Source: Phenylobacterium sp.
GTDB taxonomy: Bacteria; Pseudomonadota; Alphaproteobacteria; Caulobacterales; Caulobacteraceae
NCBI RefSeq assembly: GCF_013822795.1
Contig: NZ_PNLB01000012.1
Span: 80,557-144,556 of the forward strand
Direction of reading: 5' to 3'
Length of the DNA stretch: 64,000 nt
The position numbers and the translations under genes are program-made. Every line of letters begins with the position of its first letter. The first letter of the stretch is position 1. Of this stretch, positions 21,885-30,180 are shown one piece after another. The notes beneath the pieces were generated by a model. That model worked only from the letters and a program-made list of their open reading frames with translations, had not been told where the DNA came from and made no database searches.

Positions 21885-22760
21885 ATGGCCCACGGCGAAG
21901 TTAAGCACGACTACCACCTGCTGCCGCCCAGCCCGTGGCCGCTGGTCGGGTCGCTGTCCGCGACGATCATGGCGATCGGCGGGGTGATCTGGATGAAGGG
22001 CATGTTCGGCCTTCCCCAGCACTTCCCGTGGGTGTTCTTCGCCGGCCTCGCTGGCGTGCTGTACACGATGTACGGCTGGTGGTCGGACGTGATCAAGGAA
22101 TCGAAGGCGGGCGACCACACCCCCGTCGTCTCGATCGGCCTGCGCTACGGCATGATCATGTTCATCGCTTCCGAAGTGATGTTCTTCGTCGCCTGGTTCT
22201 GGATCTTCTTCGAGATGGCCCTGTTCCACGGCCACCGGACCCTGTCCTCGATTGAGGAAGTCCGTCTGGCCTGGGCCACCTGGCCGCCGGCCGGCATCGA
22301 AACGGTTCCGGCCTGGAACCTGCCGCTGCTGAACACCCTGATCCTGCTGCTCTCGGGCACCACGGTCACCTGGGCGCACCACGCGCTGCAGCAGGGCGAC
22401 CGCAAGGGCACCAAGATCGGCCTGATGCTGACCATCGCGCTCGGCGCCGTCTTCACCATGGTGCAGGTCTACGAGTACCACCACATCCTCGAGCACAAGT
22501 ACTTCTTCGGCGGCGAGGGCGCGGAGAACTCCGGCCTGTACGGTTCGTCGTTCTTCATGGCGACCGGCTTCCACGGCTTCCACGTCCTCATCGGGACGAT
22601 CTTCCTGGCCGTCTGCCTGATCCGCCTGCTGCGCGGCGGCATGAGCCCGCAGAAGCACTTCGGCTTCGAAGCCGCCGCCTGGTACTGGCACTTCGTCGAC
22701 GTCGTCTGGCTCTTCCTGTTCGCCTTCATCTACGTGGTGTTCGGCGGGGCGGGCCACTAA
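21885..22760 (+). CDS. ctaE: cytochrome c oxidase subunit III
   Basis: A 291-aa, seven-helix subunit of aa3 oxidase. Recognised by [17 protein letters not shown], the family stretch [35 protein letters not shown], and the C-terminal [21 protein letters not shown] and [14 protein letters not shown]. The gene follows ctaG by 74 bases and precedes a DUF983 gene by 11 bases. Confidence 0.96.
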   Translation: MAHGEVKHDYHLLPPSPWPLVGSLSATIMAIGGVIWMKGMFGLPQHFPWVFFAGLAGVLYTMYGWWSDVIKESKAGDHTPVVSIGLRYGMIMFIASEVMFFVAWFWIFFEMALFHGHRTLSSIEEVRLAWATWPPAGIETVPAWNLPLLNTLILLLSGTTVTWAHHALQQGDRKGTKIGLMLTIALGAVFTMVQVYEYHHILEHKYFFGGEGAENSGLYGSSFFMATGFHGFHVLIGTIFLAVCLIRLLRGGMSPQKHFGFEAAAWYWHFVDVVWLFLFAFIYVVFGGAGH

Positions 22761-22771
22761 GGCCCGCCGAT

Positions 22772-23128
22772 ATGGACAGCTCCAATCCGCTGCTGGCGGG
22801 CCTCCGCGGCCGCTGCCCGAACTGTGGAGAGGGGCGTCTGTTTCAAGGCTTTCTGACCGTAGCCCCCGCCTGCGAGCGGTGCGGCTACGATCTGGCCAAG
22901 GCCGACTCTGGAGACGGTCCCGCGGTCTTCGTGATCCTGATCGCGGGCTTCCTCTGCGCCTTCGCCCTGCTCTTCACAGAGCTGATGTTCTCGCCCCCGA
23001 TCTGGGTGCACTTCGTCATTTTCCTCCCCCTGACGCTTGTCGTCTGCCTCGGCCTGCTGCGCCCGCTGAAGGGGCTGATGCTGGCGGCCCAGTTCGCCAA
23101 CAAGGCGTCGGAAGCCCGCCATGACTGA
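22772..23128 (+). CDS. DUF983 membrane protein
   Basis: A 118-aa protein. A zinc-ribbon-like N-terminus (RCPNCGEGRLF with ACERCGYD) is followed by two hydrophobic helices. DUF983 genes commonly lie between ctaE and SURF1 in alphaproteobacteria. Its function is unsettled; context suggests a link to oxidase assembly. The stop overlaps the SURF1 start by eight bases. Confidence 0.88.
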   Translation: MDSSNPLLAGLRGRCPNCGEGRLFQGFLTVAPACERCGYDLAKADSGDGPAVFVILIAGFLCAFALLFTELMFSPPIWVHFVIFLPLTLVVCLGLLRPLKGLMLAAQFANKASEARHD

Positions 23129-23846
23129 TCGCGCCCGGCGCTTCCCGGTCGGCCTGACGATCGCCACCGCGATCTCGCTGGCCATCCTGCTCGGCCTGGG
23201 CGGCTGGCAGATGCAGCGGCTGCACTGGAAGGAAGCCCTGCTCGCCCGCGTCGCGGCCCTGCAGGCGGCTCCCGCCACGAGCGGCGAGGCGGCCCTGGAA
23301 CGCATGTCCGCCGGCGCCGACCTCGACTTCTCCCGCGTCCGGCTCGTGTGCCCGGGCCTCAGCAGCGCGCCGTATCTCGAGCTGTATTCGGTTCGGGAAG
23401 GCAATGCCGGCTCCCGGCTGATCTCCGCCTGCCGCGTCGCCAGCGGCCGCTACCAGAGCATCCTCGTCGACCGGGGCTTCGTCCGTGACGACATCTCGGC
23501 CCGGCCGCGGGTCAATGTCTCGGATTTGGCCCCCGTCGAGGTGGTCGGCGTGCTGCGCGTTCCCGAGGCCGGCAACCGGTTCAGCCCGCCCAACGACGTG
23601 GCCGGCAATCGCTGGTACGTCCGCGACGTCGCCGCCATGGCGCAGGCCCTGAAGGTCGACGCCCCCGCGCCGCTGTTCCTGATGGCCGAGACCTCGTCCA
23701 ACCCCGACTGGCCGGCGCTTAATCCGGCCCCGCTGCCGGCGGAAATCTCCAACCGTCACCTCGAATACGCCCTGACCTGGTTCGGCCTTGCCGCAGCCCT
23801 GGTCGGCGTCTATGCCGCCATGCTCTGGCGGAAACGGAAGTCCTGA
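23121..23846 (+). CDS. SURF1 family oxidase assembly protein
   Basis: A 241-aa protein with the SURF1 plan of two membrane helices flanking a soluble domain: first helix AISLAILLGLGGWQMQRLHWK, then ILVDRGFVRDD and a final helix HLEYALTWFGLAAALVGVYAAMLWRKRK. SURF1 helps insert heme a into subunit I. The YALTWF block is typical. It is coupled to DUF983 upstream and to thrC downstream, where TGATG carries both stop and start. Confidence 0.92.
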   Translation: MTDRARRFPVGLTIATAISLAILLGLGGWQMQRLHWKEALLARVAALQAAPATSGEAALERMSAGADLDFSRVRLVCPGLSSAPYLELYSVREGNAGSRLISACRVASGRYQSILVDRGFVRDDISARPRVNVSDLAPVEVVGVLRVPEAGNRFSPPNDVAGNRWYVRDVAAMAQALKVDAPAPLFLMAETSSNPDWPALNPAPLPAEISNRHLEYALTWFGLAAALVGVYAAMLWRKRKS

Positions 23847-25240
23847 TGCGGTACGTCTCTACGCGGGGGCAGTCGCCCTCGGTCGGCTTTGTCGATGCGG
23901 TCCTGGCGGGCCTGGCCCCGGATGGTGGACTCTACGTCCCGCAGGAGTGGCCGAGCTTCACCCGCGATGAGATCGCCGCCTTCGCCGGCCGCCCCTACGC
24001 CGAGGTCGCGACCGCAGTCCTGGCCAAATTCGTCGGCGACGAGATCGACCGCGAGACCCTGGCTGAGATGTGCGCCGAGGCCTATGCCAGCTTCACCCAC
24101 GCGGCGGTCGTGCCGGTGCGTCAGATCGCGCCGGGCGGCTTCATCGCCGAGCTGTTCCATGGCCCGAGCCTGGCCTTCAAGGACGTGGCCATGCAGCTGC
24201 TGGCCCGCCTGTCGGACCACGTGCTGGGCCAGCAGAACCGCACCCAGACTATCCTTTGCGCCACCTCCGGCGACACCGGCGGCGCGGCGGTCGAGGCCTT
24301 CCGCGGCCGCGGCAACACCAAGATCGTCGTGATGTTCCCGGACGGCCGGATCTCCGAGGTCCAGCGCCGCTTCATGACCACGGCCGAAGAGGACAATGTC
24401 CGCTGTGTGGCCGTGGCCGGCGACTTCGATGACTGCCAGGCGATCCTCAAGACCTCGCTGTCCGACGCCGCGCTCAAGCAGTCGGTCGGGCTGTCGGCGG
24501 TCAACTCGATCAACTTCGCCCGCATCGTCGCCCAGAGCGTCTACTACTTCACCGCCGCGGTAGCGCTGGGCGCGCCGCACCGGCCGGTGTCGTTCGCGGT
24601 CCCGTCGGGCAACTTCGGCGACGGCTTCGCTGGCTATGTCGCCAAGCGCATGGGGCTGACCATCGACCGCATCATCGTGGCGACCAACTCCAACGACATC
24701 CTGGCTCGCGCCTTCGAGGACGGCCGCTATGTGCGTGGCGTCACCGCCCCGACCCAGTCGCCGGCCATGGACATCCAGTCGGCCTCGAACTTCGAGCGCC
24801 TCTATTTCGAATGTGTGCGTCGCGACGGCGTCGAGACCGCCCGCGCCTTCGCCGCCTTCGCCGAGACCGGCGGCGTCGACATCCCGCCCCAGGCGCTGGC
24901 CGCTATGCGCGAGACCTTTACGGGCGTGACGGTGGGCGAGGGCGACACCACCCGCACCATCGTCGCCACCCTGCGCGAGACCGGCGAACTGATCGACCCG
25001 CACACCGCCGTCGGCGTGTCGGGCATGCAGCGGGCCCGCGGCGCGACCAGCGCGCCGATCGTGGTGCTGTCGACAGCGCACCCGGCCAAGTTCCCGGAGA
25101 CGGTCGAGGCCGCCACCGGCGAGACCCCGGTGATGCCGCGCACCGCCGCGCATCTGGCCGGCAAACAGGAACGTTTCGACCGCCTGCCGGCTGACGCCGA
25201 GGCCATCAAGGCCTATGTCAGGGCCTTTGCGGAAGGCTGA
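23846..25240 (+). CDS. thrC: threonine synthase
   Basis: A 464-aa PLP enzyme turning O-phosphohomoserine into threonine. It starts MRYVSTRGQSPSVGFVDAVLAGLAPDGGLYVP, the usual N-terminus of long-form threonine synthases, and has the PLP lysine in HGPSLAFKDVAMQ, the glycine-rich CATSGDTGGAAVEAFRG, and the PSGNFGDGFAGY phosphate-binding loop. It shares one base with the SURF1 stop and overlaps the downstream M16 gene by 26 bases, so amino-acid synthesis is wired to the end of the oxidase operon. Homoserine kinase (thrB), the preceding step, lies separately at 54337-55305. Confidence 0.96.
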   Translation: MRYVSTRGQSPSVGFVDAVLAGLAPDGGLYVPQEWPSFTRDEIAAFAGRPYAEVATAVLAKFVGDEIDRETLAEMCAEAYASFTHAAVVPVRQIAPGGFIAELFHGPSLAFKDVAMQLLARLSDHVLGQQNRTQTILCATSGDTGGAAVEAFRGRGNTKIVVMFPDGRISEVQRRFMTTAEEDNVRCVAVAGDFDDCQAILKTSLSDAALKQSVGLSAVNSINFARIVAQSVYYFTAAVALGAPHRPVSFAVPSGNFGDGFAGYVAKRMGLTIDRIIVATNSNDILARAFEDGRYVRGVTAPTQSPAMDIQSASNFERLYFECVRRDGVETARAFAAFAETGGVDIPPQALAAMRETFTGVTVGEGDTTRTIVATLRETGELIDPHTAVGVSGMQRARGATSAPIVVLSTAHPAKFPETVEAATGETPVMPRTAAHLAGKQERFDRLPADAEAIKAYVRAFAEG

Positions 25241-26504
25241 GGCTCTGCCCAACATCCATAAGCTGAAGAACGGGGTCCGGGTCGTCTGCGACCCGATCGA
25301 CGGACTTGAGACCCTGGCGCTGTCGGTCGTCGCCGGCCGCGGCGCACGCTCCGAAGACGAGGCCCGTTCCGGCTGGTCGCACCTGCTCGAACACATGGTG
25401 TTCAAGGGGGCCGGCGATCGCTCGGCTCGCGACATCGTCGAGGTGATCGAGGCCGAGGGCGGCCAGATCAACGCCGCCACCGGCTATGAGCGCACCAGCT
25501 TCCAGATCCGCGCGCTTAAGGGCGGGCTGGACCTCGGCAGCGCCGTGACCGCCGATCTCGTCCTGCGCCCGACCATGGACGCCGGCGACCTCGCCCGCGA
25601 GATCCAGGTCGTCGGCCAGGAGATCGCCGAGGCCGCCGACACCCCCGACGACCACGTCTTCGAGATGGCCCAGGACGCAGCCTTCAACGGCCAACCGCTG
25701 GGCCGGCCGATTCTTGGCACCGACGAGTCCATCGGCCGCGCCGCTCCGGCCACCCTGTCCGCCTGGCGCAGTGCGCTCTACGCGCCCGACGCGCTGGTGA
25801 TCTGCGCATCCGGCGCCGTCGACGAAGACGAACTGCTGGCCCTGGCCGAGCGCGACTTCGGCGACGCGGTCGGGCAGGGGGCGAGCGAGCCGGCCCCGGC
25901 GGCTTTCGTCGGCGGCGTACGCAATACGCCCAAGGCGCTGGAGCAGGCCAACCTGGTCTTTCTGTTGCCGGCCGTCGGCGTGCGCGACGAGGCCTACTTC
26001 GCGCTGCGGCTCTACGCCGAGATCCTGGGCGGGGGCATGGCCTCGCGGCTGTTCCAGGAGGCGCGCGAGAAGCGCGGCCTGGCCTATGCGGTCGACGCCT
26101 ATTCCGAGACCTATGCCGACACCGGCGTGCTTGGCGTCTTCGCCGGCTGTGCGGCCAAGGACGCCGCCGAGCTGGCCAAGGTCGCGGCCGAGGAGATCAA
26201 GGGCATGGCCGCGGGCGTGCAGGCGGCCGAATTGGCCCGCGCTAAGGCGCAGCTCAAGGCCTCGATGTTCATGGCTCGCGAGCAGCCGCTGTCGCGGGCC
26301 GAGCAGGCGGCGGCCCAGGTGCTGCTGTTTGACCGCACCCTGCCGCCAGCCGAGCTGGCCGCCCAGATCGACGCCGTCGAGGCCGCCGACATCGCCCGCC
26401 TGGGCGCGCAGATGCTGGCCCCGCGTGCGGCGGCGGCGAGCATCCTGGGGCCCAAGGGCGCGATGAAGGCCGGCGAGGCGTTCCAGCGGGCCTTGTTCGG
26501 CTAG
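25215..26504 (+). CDS. M16 family zinc peptidase (processing-peptidase-like)
   Basis: A 429-aa peptidase of the pitrilysin/MPP family. The inverted zinc motif HLLEH occurs in SGWSHLLEHMVFKGAGDRSA, with the third ligand downstream in the region DIVEVIEAEGGQINAATGYERTSF. The second M16 domain (LARAKAQLKASMFMAREQPLSRAEQAA) is also present. The ATG at 25215 lies inside thrC; no later start fits as well before LPNIHKLKNGVRVV. Substrates are unknown. Confidence 0.9.
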   Translation: MSGPLRKAEALPNIHKLKNGVRVVCDPIDGLETLALSVVAGRGARSEDEARSGWSHLLEHMVFKGAGDRSARDIVEVIEAEGGQINAATGYERTSFQIRALKGGLDLGSAVTADLVLRPTMDAGDLAREIQVVGQEIAEAADTPDDHVFEMAQDAAFNGQPLGRPILGTDESIGRAAPATLSAWRSALYAPDALVICASGAVDEDELLALAERDFGDAVGQGASEPAPAAFVGGVRNTPKALEQANLVFLLPAVGVRDEAYFALRLYAEILGGGMASRLFQEAREKRGLAYAVDAYSETYADTGVLGVFAGCAAKDAAELAKVAAEEIKGMAAGVQAAELARAKAQLKASMFMAREQPLSRAEQAAAQVLLFDRTLPPAELAAQIDAVEAADIARLGAQMLAPRAAAASILGPKGAMKAGEAFQRALFG

Positions 26505-26553
26505 TACATCGGCCTCTCTTGACGGATTCCGCGCATCCCGCGACGTTCCGCCC

Positions 26554-27165
26554 ATGGCCTTGTTGGACTGGATCGCGCCGGAGAGCGGCCTTCGTATCGA
26601 GGGCGACGGCGTGCGCCTGCGTCCGCCGCGCGCCGCGGACTTCGCCGAGTGGCGAGAACTGCGCGCGCAGTCCAAGGATTTCCTGCAGCCCTGGGAGCCG
26701 ACCTGGCCGGCCGACGATCTGACCCGTGCGGCCTTCCGCCGCAGGCTGACCGCCTATGCGCGTGATCGCGAGGCCGGAACCGCCTATCCATTCTTCGTCT
26801 TCCGCACGCGGGACGACGCCCTGACCGGCGGGATCACGCTTTCCAACGTCCGGCGCGGCGTCGCGCAGATGGGATCAGTCGGCTACTGGTGCGGCCAACC
26901 CTTTGCGCGGCAAGGGCAAACGCTTGGCGCCGTGCGCGCCCTGACCGTCTTCGCCTTCCGCACGCTCGCCCTGCACCGGTTGGAAGCGGCCTGCCTGCCC
27001 AGCAACGAGCCCTCGCGACGCCTCCTCAACCGTGCCGGGTTTCGCGAGGAAGGTCTCGCCCAGGCTTATCTGAAAATTAACGGCGTCTGGCGAGATCATG
27101 TGCTGTTCGGCCTTGTCTCCCCGCTGCGGGCGCACGAGGGCCCGGACGAAGGAGTGTCTGTTTAG
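26554..27165 (+). CDS. GNAT family N-acetyltransferase (RimJ/RimL-like)
   Basis: A 203-aa acetyltransferase. The opening VRLRPPRAADFAEWRELR, then GGITLSNVRRGVAQMGSVGYWCGQPFARQG and LHRLEAACLPSNEPSRRLLNRAGFREEG, follow the RimJ pattern: acetyl-CoA loop and C-terminal NxxSxxLLxxxGF motif. These proteins acetylate N-termini of ribosomal or other proteins. It follows the M16 gene by about 50 bases. Confidence 0.88.
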   Translation: MALLDWIAPESGLRIEGDGVRLRPPRAADFAEWRELRAQSKDFLQPWEPTWPADDLTRAAFRRRLTAYARDREAGTAYPFFVFRTRDDALTGGITLSNVRRGVAQMGSVGYWCGQPFARQGQTLGAVRALTVFAFRTLALHRLEAACLPSNEPSRRLLNRAGFREEGLAQAYLKINGVWRDHVLFGLVSPLRAHEGPDEGVSV

Positions 27166-27225
27166 CGCTCGGCTGTCGTGGGCCGATCCGCTCTGCGGCG
27201 CGTTGGCCGGAAATGTCTTGAGACG

Positions 27226-28884
27226 ATGCCGAACGATCGTTGGAGCTGGGACGCAACCGCGACCTTGGAGGCGCTAGGCGCCGCCGATGTGGCCCTATGG
27301 CTCTGGGAACCTGAGAAAGACCGCCTGCATCTGACCGGCGCCTCGCGCGCCTTGGGTCTGGGACCGCTTGCGCCTGAGTGTTCGTCGGCGGCCATGCGCG
27401 CCCTGGCCTTGCCGCCGGATCGGGCGCTGGCGGAGGACGTGCTGCGCGTTCAGGAGCCTGGCACCGAGATCTCCGTCCGCCTGCGCATGCGCGGCGGCGG
27501 GGTCTGCATCTGGCGCGGGGTCTGGCTCGAGGAGGGCTTGCGCGCCGCCGGCGTCGTCGCGCCCGAGGCCAAGTTCGCCGCCTCCGACCAGGACGGGCTG
27601 ACCGGCCTGCTCGACCGCAAGAGTTTCGTCGCCCGCGCCCGCGAGCGCCTGGCCCATCCCGGCCAGCACGAACTGGTGGTGGCCGACCTCGACCGACTTC
27701 GCCGCCTGAACGAGGCGCTGGGTCATGAACGCGCCGACCTGGTGCTGGCCGCGCTCGGCTCGCGGCTGGCGGCCGCCTTCCCACCGCACGCGCTGCTGGC
27801 GCGGGTCGGCGAGGACGAGTTCGCCGTACTGACCACGATCAGCGCCATGCCGGCCGCAGAGACCCTGCGCCAGGCGCTGGAGCAGCCGCTGCGCGTCGCC
27901 GGCTTCGACATCCACCCCACCCTCTCGATCGGCGCCGTCGAGGCGACCGGCGGCGAGGATGCGCCGGAGGCCGCCGAACTGCTGCGCCGCGCCGAGTTGG
28001 CCGTGGAGGCCGCCAAGAGCGGCGGCCGCGGCGGCGCGGCCGCCTATGGCCGCAGCCTGGAGAGCGACGGGCTCTCGCGCCTCGCGCTCGAGAGCGACCT
28101 GCGCGGCGCGCTGGGCCGCAACGAGATCGTACCTTTCTATCAGCCCATCGTGCGGCTCTCGACCGGCGCCCTGTCCGGCTTCGAGGCGCTGGTCCGCTGG
28201 CGTCACCCGCGCCGCGGTCTGCTGACTCCCGACCAGTTCCTGCCGCTCTGCGAGGAAATGGGGCTGATGAGCGAGCTCGGCGCGCTGATGATGCGCCAGG
28301 CCGGTTCCCAGCTCGCGCGCTGGCGGCTCGACCATCGCGCCGCCGGCGAGCTGACCGTGGCGGTGAACCTCTCGACCGGCGAAATCGACCGCCCCGACCT
28401 GATTTCAGACGTCCTGGAGATCCGGCGGGAGACGGGCCTGCCGCCCGGCGCGCTGAAGCTGGAAGTCACCGAAGGCGACGTCATGCGCGATCCCGACCGC
28501 GCGGCCGTCATCCTGCACAAGCTGCGCGAGGCGGGCGCGGCCCTGGCGCTAGACGATTTCGGCACCGGCTTCTCGTCGCTCAGCTACCTGACCCGCCTGC
28601 CGTTCGACACCTTGAAGATCGATCGCTACTTCGTGCGCACCATGGCGACCAACGAAGGTTCGGCGAAGATCGTCTCGTCGGTGGTCAAGCTCGGCCAGGA
28701 CCTGGCGCTGGAAGTGGTCGCCGAGGGCGTCGAGAACGCCCAGATGGCCCGCCAGCTGCTGTCGCTGGGCTGCGACTACGGTCAGGGCTTCGGCTATGCG
28801 CCGGCGCTCTCGCCGCAGGAAGCCGAGGTCTATCTCAACGAAAGCTATGTCGACGGCGCCGCCCCGGTGAAGGCGCGCGGCTAG
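27226..28884 (+). CDS. GGDEF-EAL domain protein, probable cyclic-di-GMP phosphodiesterase
   Basis: From ATG 27226 the protein is 552 aa: an N-terminal PAS-like sensor region (about 1-120), a diguanylate-cyclase-type domain whose active-site motif reads GEDEF instead of GGDEF, and a C-terminal EAL domain. The EAL part keeps its metal and catalytic residues: FEALVRW, NLSTGEI, EVTEGDVM, LDDFGTGFSSL, LKIDRYFV, VVAEGVE, and GQGFGY. I infer phosphodiesterase activity, with the degenerate GGDEF perhaps binding GTP. An upstream GTG (27178) is possible but adds residues with no domain character. Confidence 0.88.
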   Translation: MPNDRWSWDATATLEALGAADVALWLWEPEKDRLHLTGASRALGLGPLAPECSSAAMRALALPPDRALAEDVLRVQEPGTEISVRLRMRGGGVCIWRGVWLEEGLRAAGVVAPEAKFAASDQDGLTGLLDRKSFVARARERLAHPGQHELVVADLDRLRRLNEALGHERADLVLAALGSRLAAAFPPHALLARVGEDEFAVLTTISAMPAAETLRQALEQPLRVAGFDIHPTLSIGAVEATGGEDAPEAAELLRRAELAVEAAKSGGRGGAAAYGRSLESDGLSRLALESDLRGALGRNEIVPFYQPIVRLSTGALSGFEALVRWRHPRRGLLTPDQFLPLCEEMGLMSELGALMMRQAGSQLARWRLDHRAAGELTVAVNLSTGEIDRPDLISDVLEIRRETGLPPGALKLEVTEGDVMRDPDRAAVILHKLREAGAALALDDFGTGFSSLSYLTRLPFDTLKIDRYFVRTMATNEGSAKIVSSVVKLGQDLALEVVAEGVENAQMARQLLSLGCDYGQGFGYAPALSPQEAEVYLNESYVDGAAPVKARG

Positions 28885-28891
28885 ATCCGGC

Positions 28892-29461
28892 CTAGGCGCG
28901 GCCGGCGGTCGAGGACAGCAGCCGCGGATCGACGCCGATCTTGGCCAGCGCCTGCGACCACTTGTGCGCATGGTCGGCCCCGAAGATCAGCGTCTCGTCG
29001 GGTTCGCAGGTCAGCCAGACATTGTCGCGCAACTCGCGCTCCAGCTGACCTGGGCCCCAGCCGGCATAGCCTAGCGCCAGGGCCGAGCGGCGCGGCGGAT
29101 CGCCGTGACCGGCGATCGCCTCCAGCACCTCGCGGGTGGCGGTCAGGGCGACGCCGTCGCCGACATGCAAACTGTGCTCGCCGGCCATGTAGTCGTCGGT
29201 GTGCAGCACGAAGCCGCGCTCACGATCCACCGGCCCGCCAAGCAGCACCAGATCGGCCGGAAGCTCGATGCTGGGTTTGACGTCCAGCCGGCCGAGCAGG
29301 TCGGGCAAGGTCAGCCCCTCGACCGGGCGGTTCACGGCGATGCCCATGGCATGGCTCTCGTCGTGGGCGCAGATCAGCACCAAGGCGCGCTCGAAGCGCG
29401 GGTCGCCGATGCCGGGCATGGCGATCAGCATCTTGCCTGAAAGGAATTCGCCGTCTCCCAT
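28892..29461 (-). CDS. YqgE/AlgH family protein (UPF0301)
   Basis: A 189-aa protein with the UPF0301 pattern: FLSGKMLIAMPGIGDPRFERALVLICAHDE near the start, GIAVNRPVEGLTLPDLL, VLLGGPVDRERGFVLH, and the C-terminal GYAGWGPGQLERELRDNVWL. Function is not established, though AlgH was first linked to alginate regulation. It converges on the GGDEF-EAL gene (7-base gap) and is divergent from the peroxiredoxin gene. Confidence 0.92.
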   Translation of the reverse strand: MGDGEFLSGKMLIAMPGIGDPRFERALVLICAHDESHAMGIAVNRPVEGLTLPDLLGRLDVKPSIELPADLVLLGGPVDRERGFVLHTDDYMAGEHSLHVGDGVALTATREVLEAIAGHGDPPRRSALALGYAGWGPGQLERELRDNVWLTCEPDETLIFGADHAHKWSQALAKIGVDPRLLSSTAGRA

Positions 29462-29517
29462 GCGTCGAATGTGACGCTGATCGCGGAGCTTTCAAGTCTT
29501 CACGTTACACAAGGCCG

Positions 29518-29544
29518 TTGATGCTTGCGCGCAGCTCGCTATCT
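29518..29544 (+). promoter_or_regulatory. putative promoter of the peroxiredoxin gene
   Basis: TTGATGC (29518-29524), 13 bases, then GCTATCT (29538-29544) fits the Caulobacter vegetative form. The ribosome binding site GGGAGA follows about 20 bases downstream of the expected transcript start. Confidence 0.45.
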
Positions 29545-29575
29545 GGTGGGGCTGAGCTGATCAGGGAGACAGATC

Positions 29576-30058
29576 ATGACCATCAAAGTCGGCGACAAAC
29601 TGCCCGCCGCCACCTTTTCCGCCGGGACCGCCGAAGGTCCCAAGCCGATGACGACGGACGAGATCTTCGCCGGCAAGAAGGTCGCGCTGTTCGCGGTGCC
29701 CGGCGCCTTCACGCCGACCTGCTCGGCCCGCCACCTGCCGGGCTTCAAGGATCACGCCGCCGACTTCAAGGCCAAGGGCGTGGACGCCATCGCCTGCGTG
29801 TCGGTCAACGACGCTTTCGTCATGAAGGCCTGGGGCGAAAGCCAGTCGGTGCTGGGCGACATCCTGATGCTGGGCGACGGCAATGGCGACTTCACCAAAG
29901 CCCTCGGCCTGGAGATGGACGCCTCGAAGTTCGGCATGGGCGTCCGCTCGCAGCGCTACTCGATGATCGTCGAGGACGGCGTCGTGAAGGAGCTCAACGT
30001 CGAAGCTCCGGGCGAGTTCAAGGTCTCGGCCGCCGACTACATGCTGGCTCAGCTCTAG
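29576..30058 (+). CDS. Prx5-type peroxiredoxin
   Basis: A 160-aa cytosolic thiol peroxidase reducing hydrogen peroxide and organic hydroperoxides. The active site is PGAFTPTCSARHLPGF with peroxidatic Cys49; a second cysteine, Cys74 in AIACVSVND, is where Prx5 relatives often have one. QRYSMIVEDGVVKELNVE near the end is typical. ATG 29576 has GGGAGA nine bases upstream. It is probably monocistronic, followed by a strong palindrome at 30065. Confidence 0.95.
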   Translation: MTIKVGDKLPAATFSAGTAEGPKPMTTDEIFAGKKVALFAVPGAFTPTCSARHLPGFKDHAADFKAKGVDAIACVSVNDAFVMKAWGESQSVLGDILMLGDGNGDFTKALGLEMDASKFGMGVRSQRYSMIVEDGVVKELNVEAPGEFKVSAADYMLAQL

Positions 30059-30064
30059 GCGGTC

Positions 30065-30116
30065 TAGACCCTTTCCGGTTCAGGTGGAATCACCTGAACC
30101 GGACAAAAAGGGTCTA
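30065..30116. repeat. long palindromic intergenic repeat after the peroxiredoxin gene
   Basis: TAGACCCTTT (30065-30074) pairs with AAAGGGTCTA (30107-30116), and directly inside, CCGGTTCAGGTG (30075-30086) pairs with CACCTGAACCGG (30091-30102) around a GAAT loop. Only ACAA interrupts the right arm. The two nested arms suggest a mobile palindromic repeat of the intergenic type; it could also end the peroxiredoxin transcript. Confidence 0.7.
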
Positions 30117-30128
30117 TCTTCAAACATT

Positions 30129-30180
30129 TAGAGCGTGCCGGTCGCTTCAACCGGCTTCCACTTGAAGCTGTCACGCTCTA
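30129..30180. repeat. second palindromic repeat, overlapping the acyl-CoA dehydrogenase stop codon
   Basis: TAGAGCGTG (30129-30137) pairs with CACGCTCTA (30172-30180), and CTTCAA pairs with TTGAAG further in. The layout, including ACCGGCTTCCACTT in the middle, recalls the alphaproteobacterial palindromes that begin GAGC and carry CCGGTTTCCACTT. The outermost TA of the right arm is part of the stop codon of the minus-strand acyl-CoA dehydrogenase gene. Confidence 0.65.
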
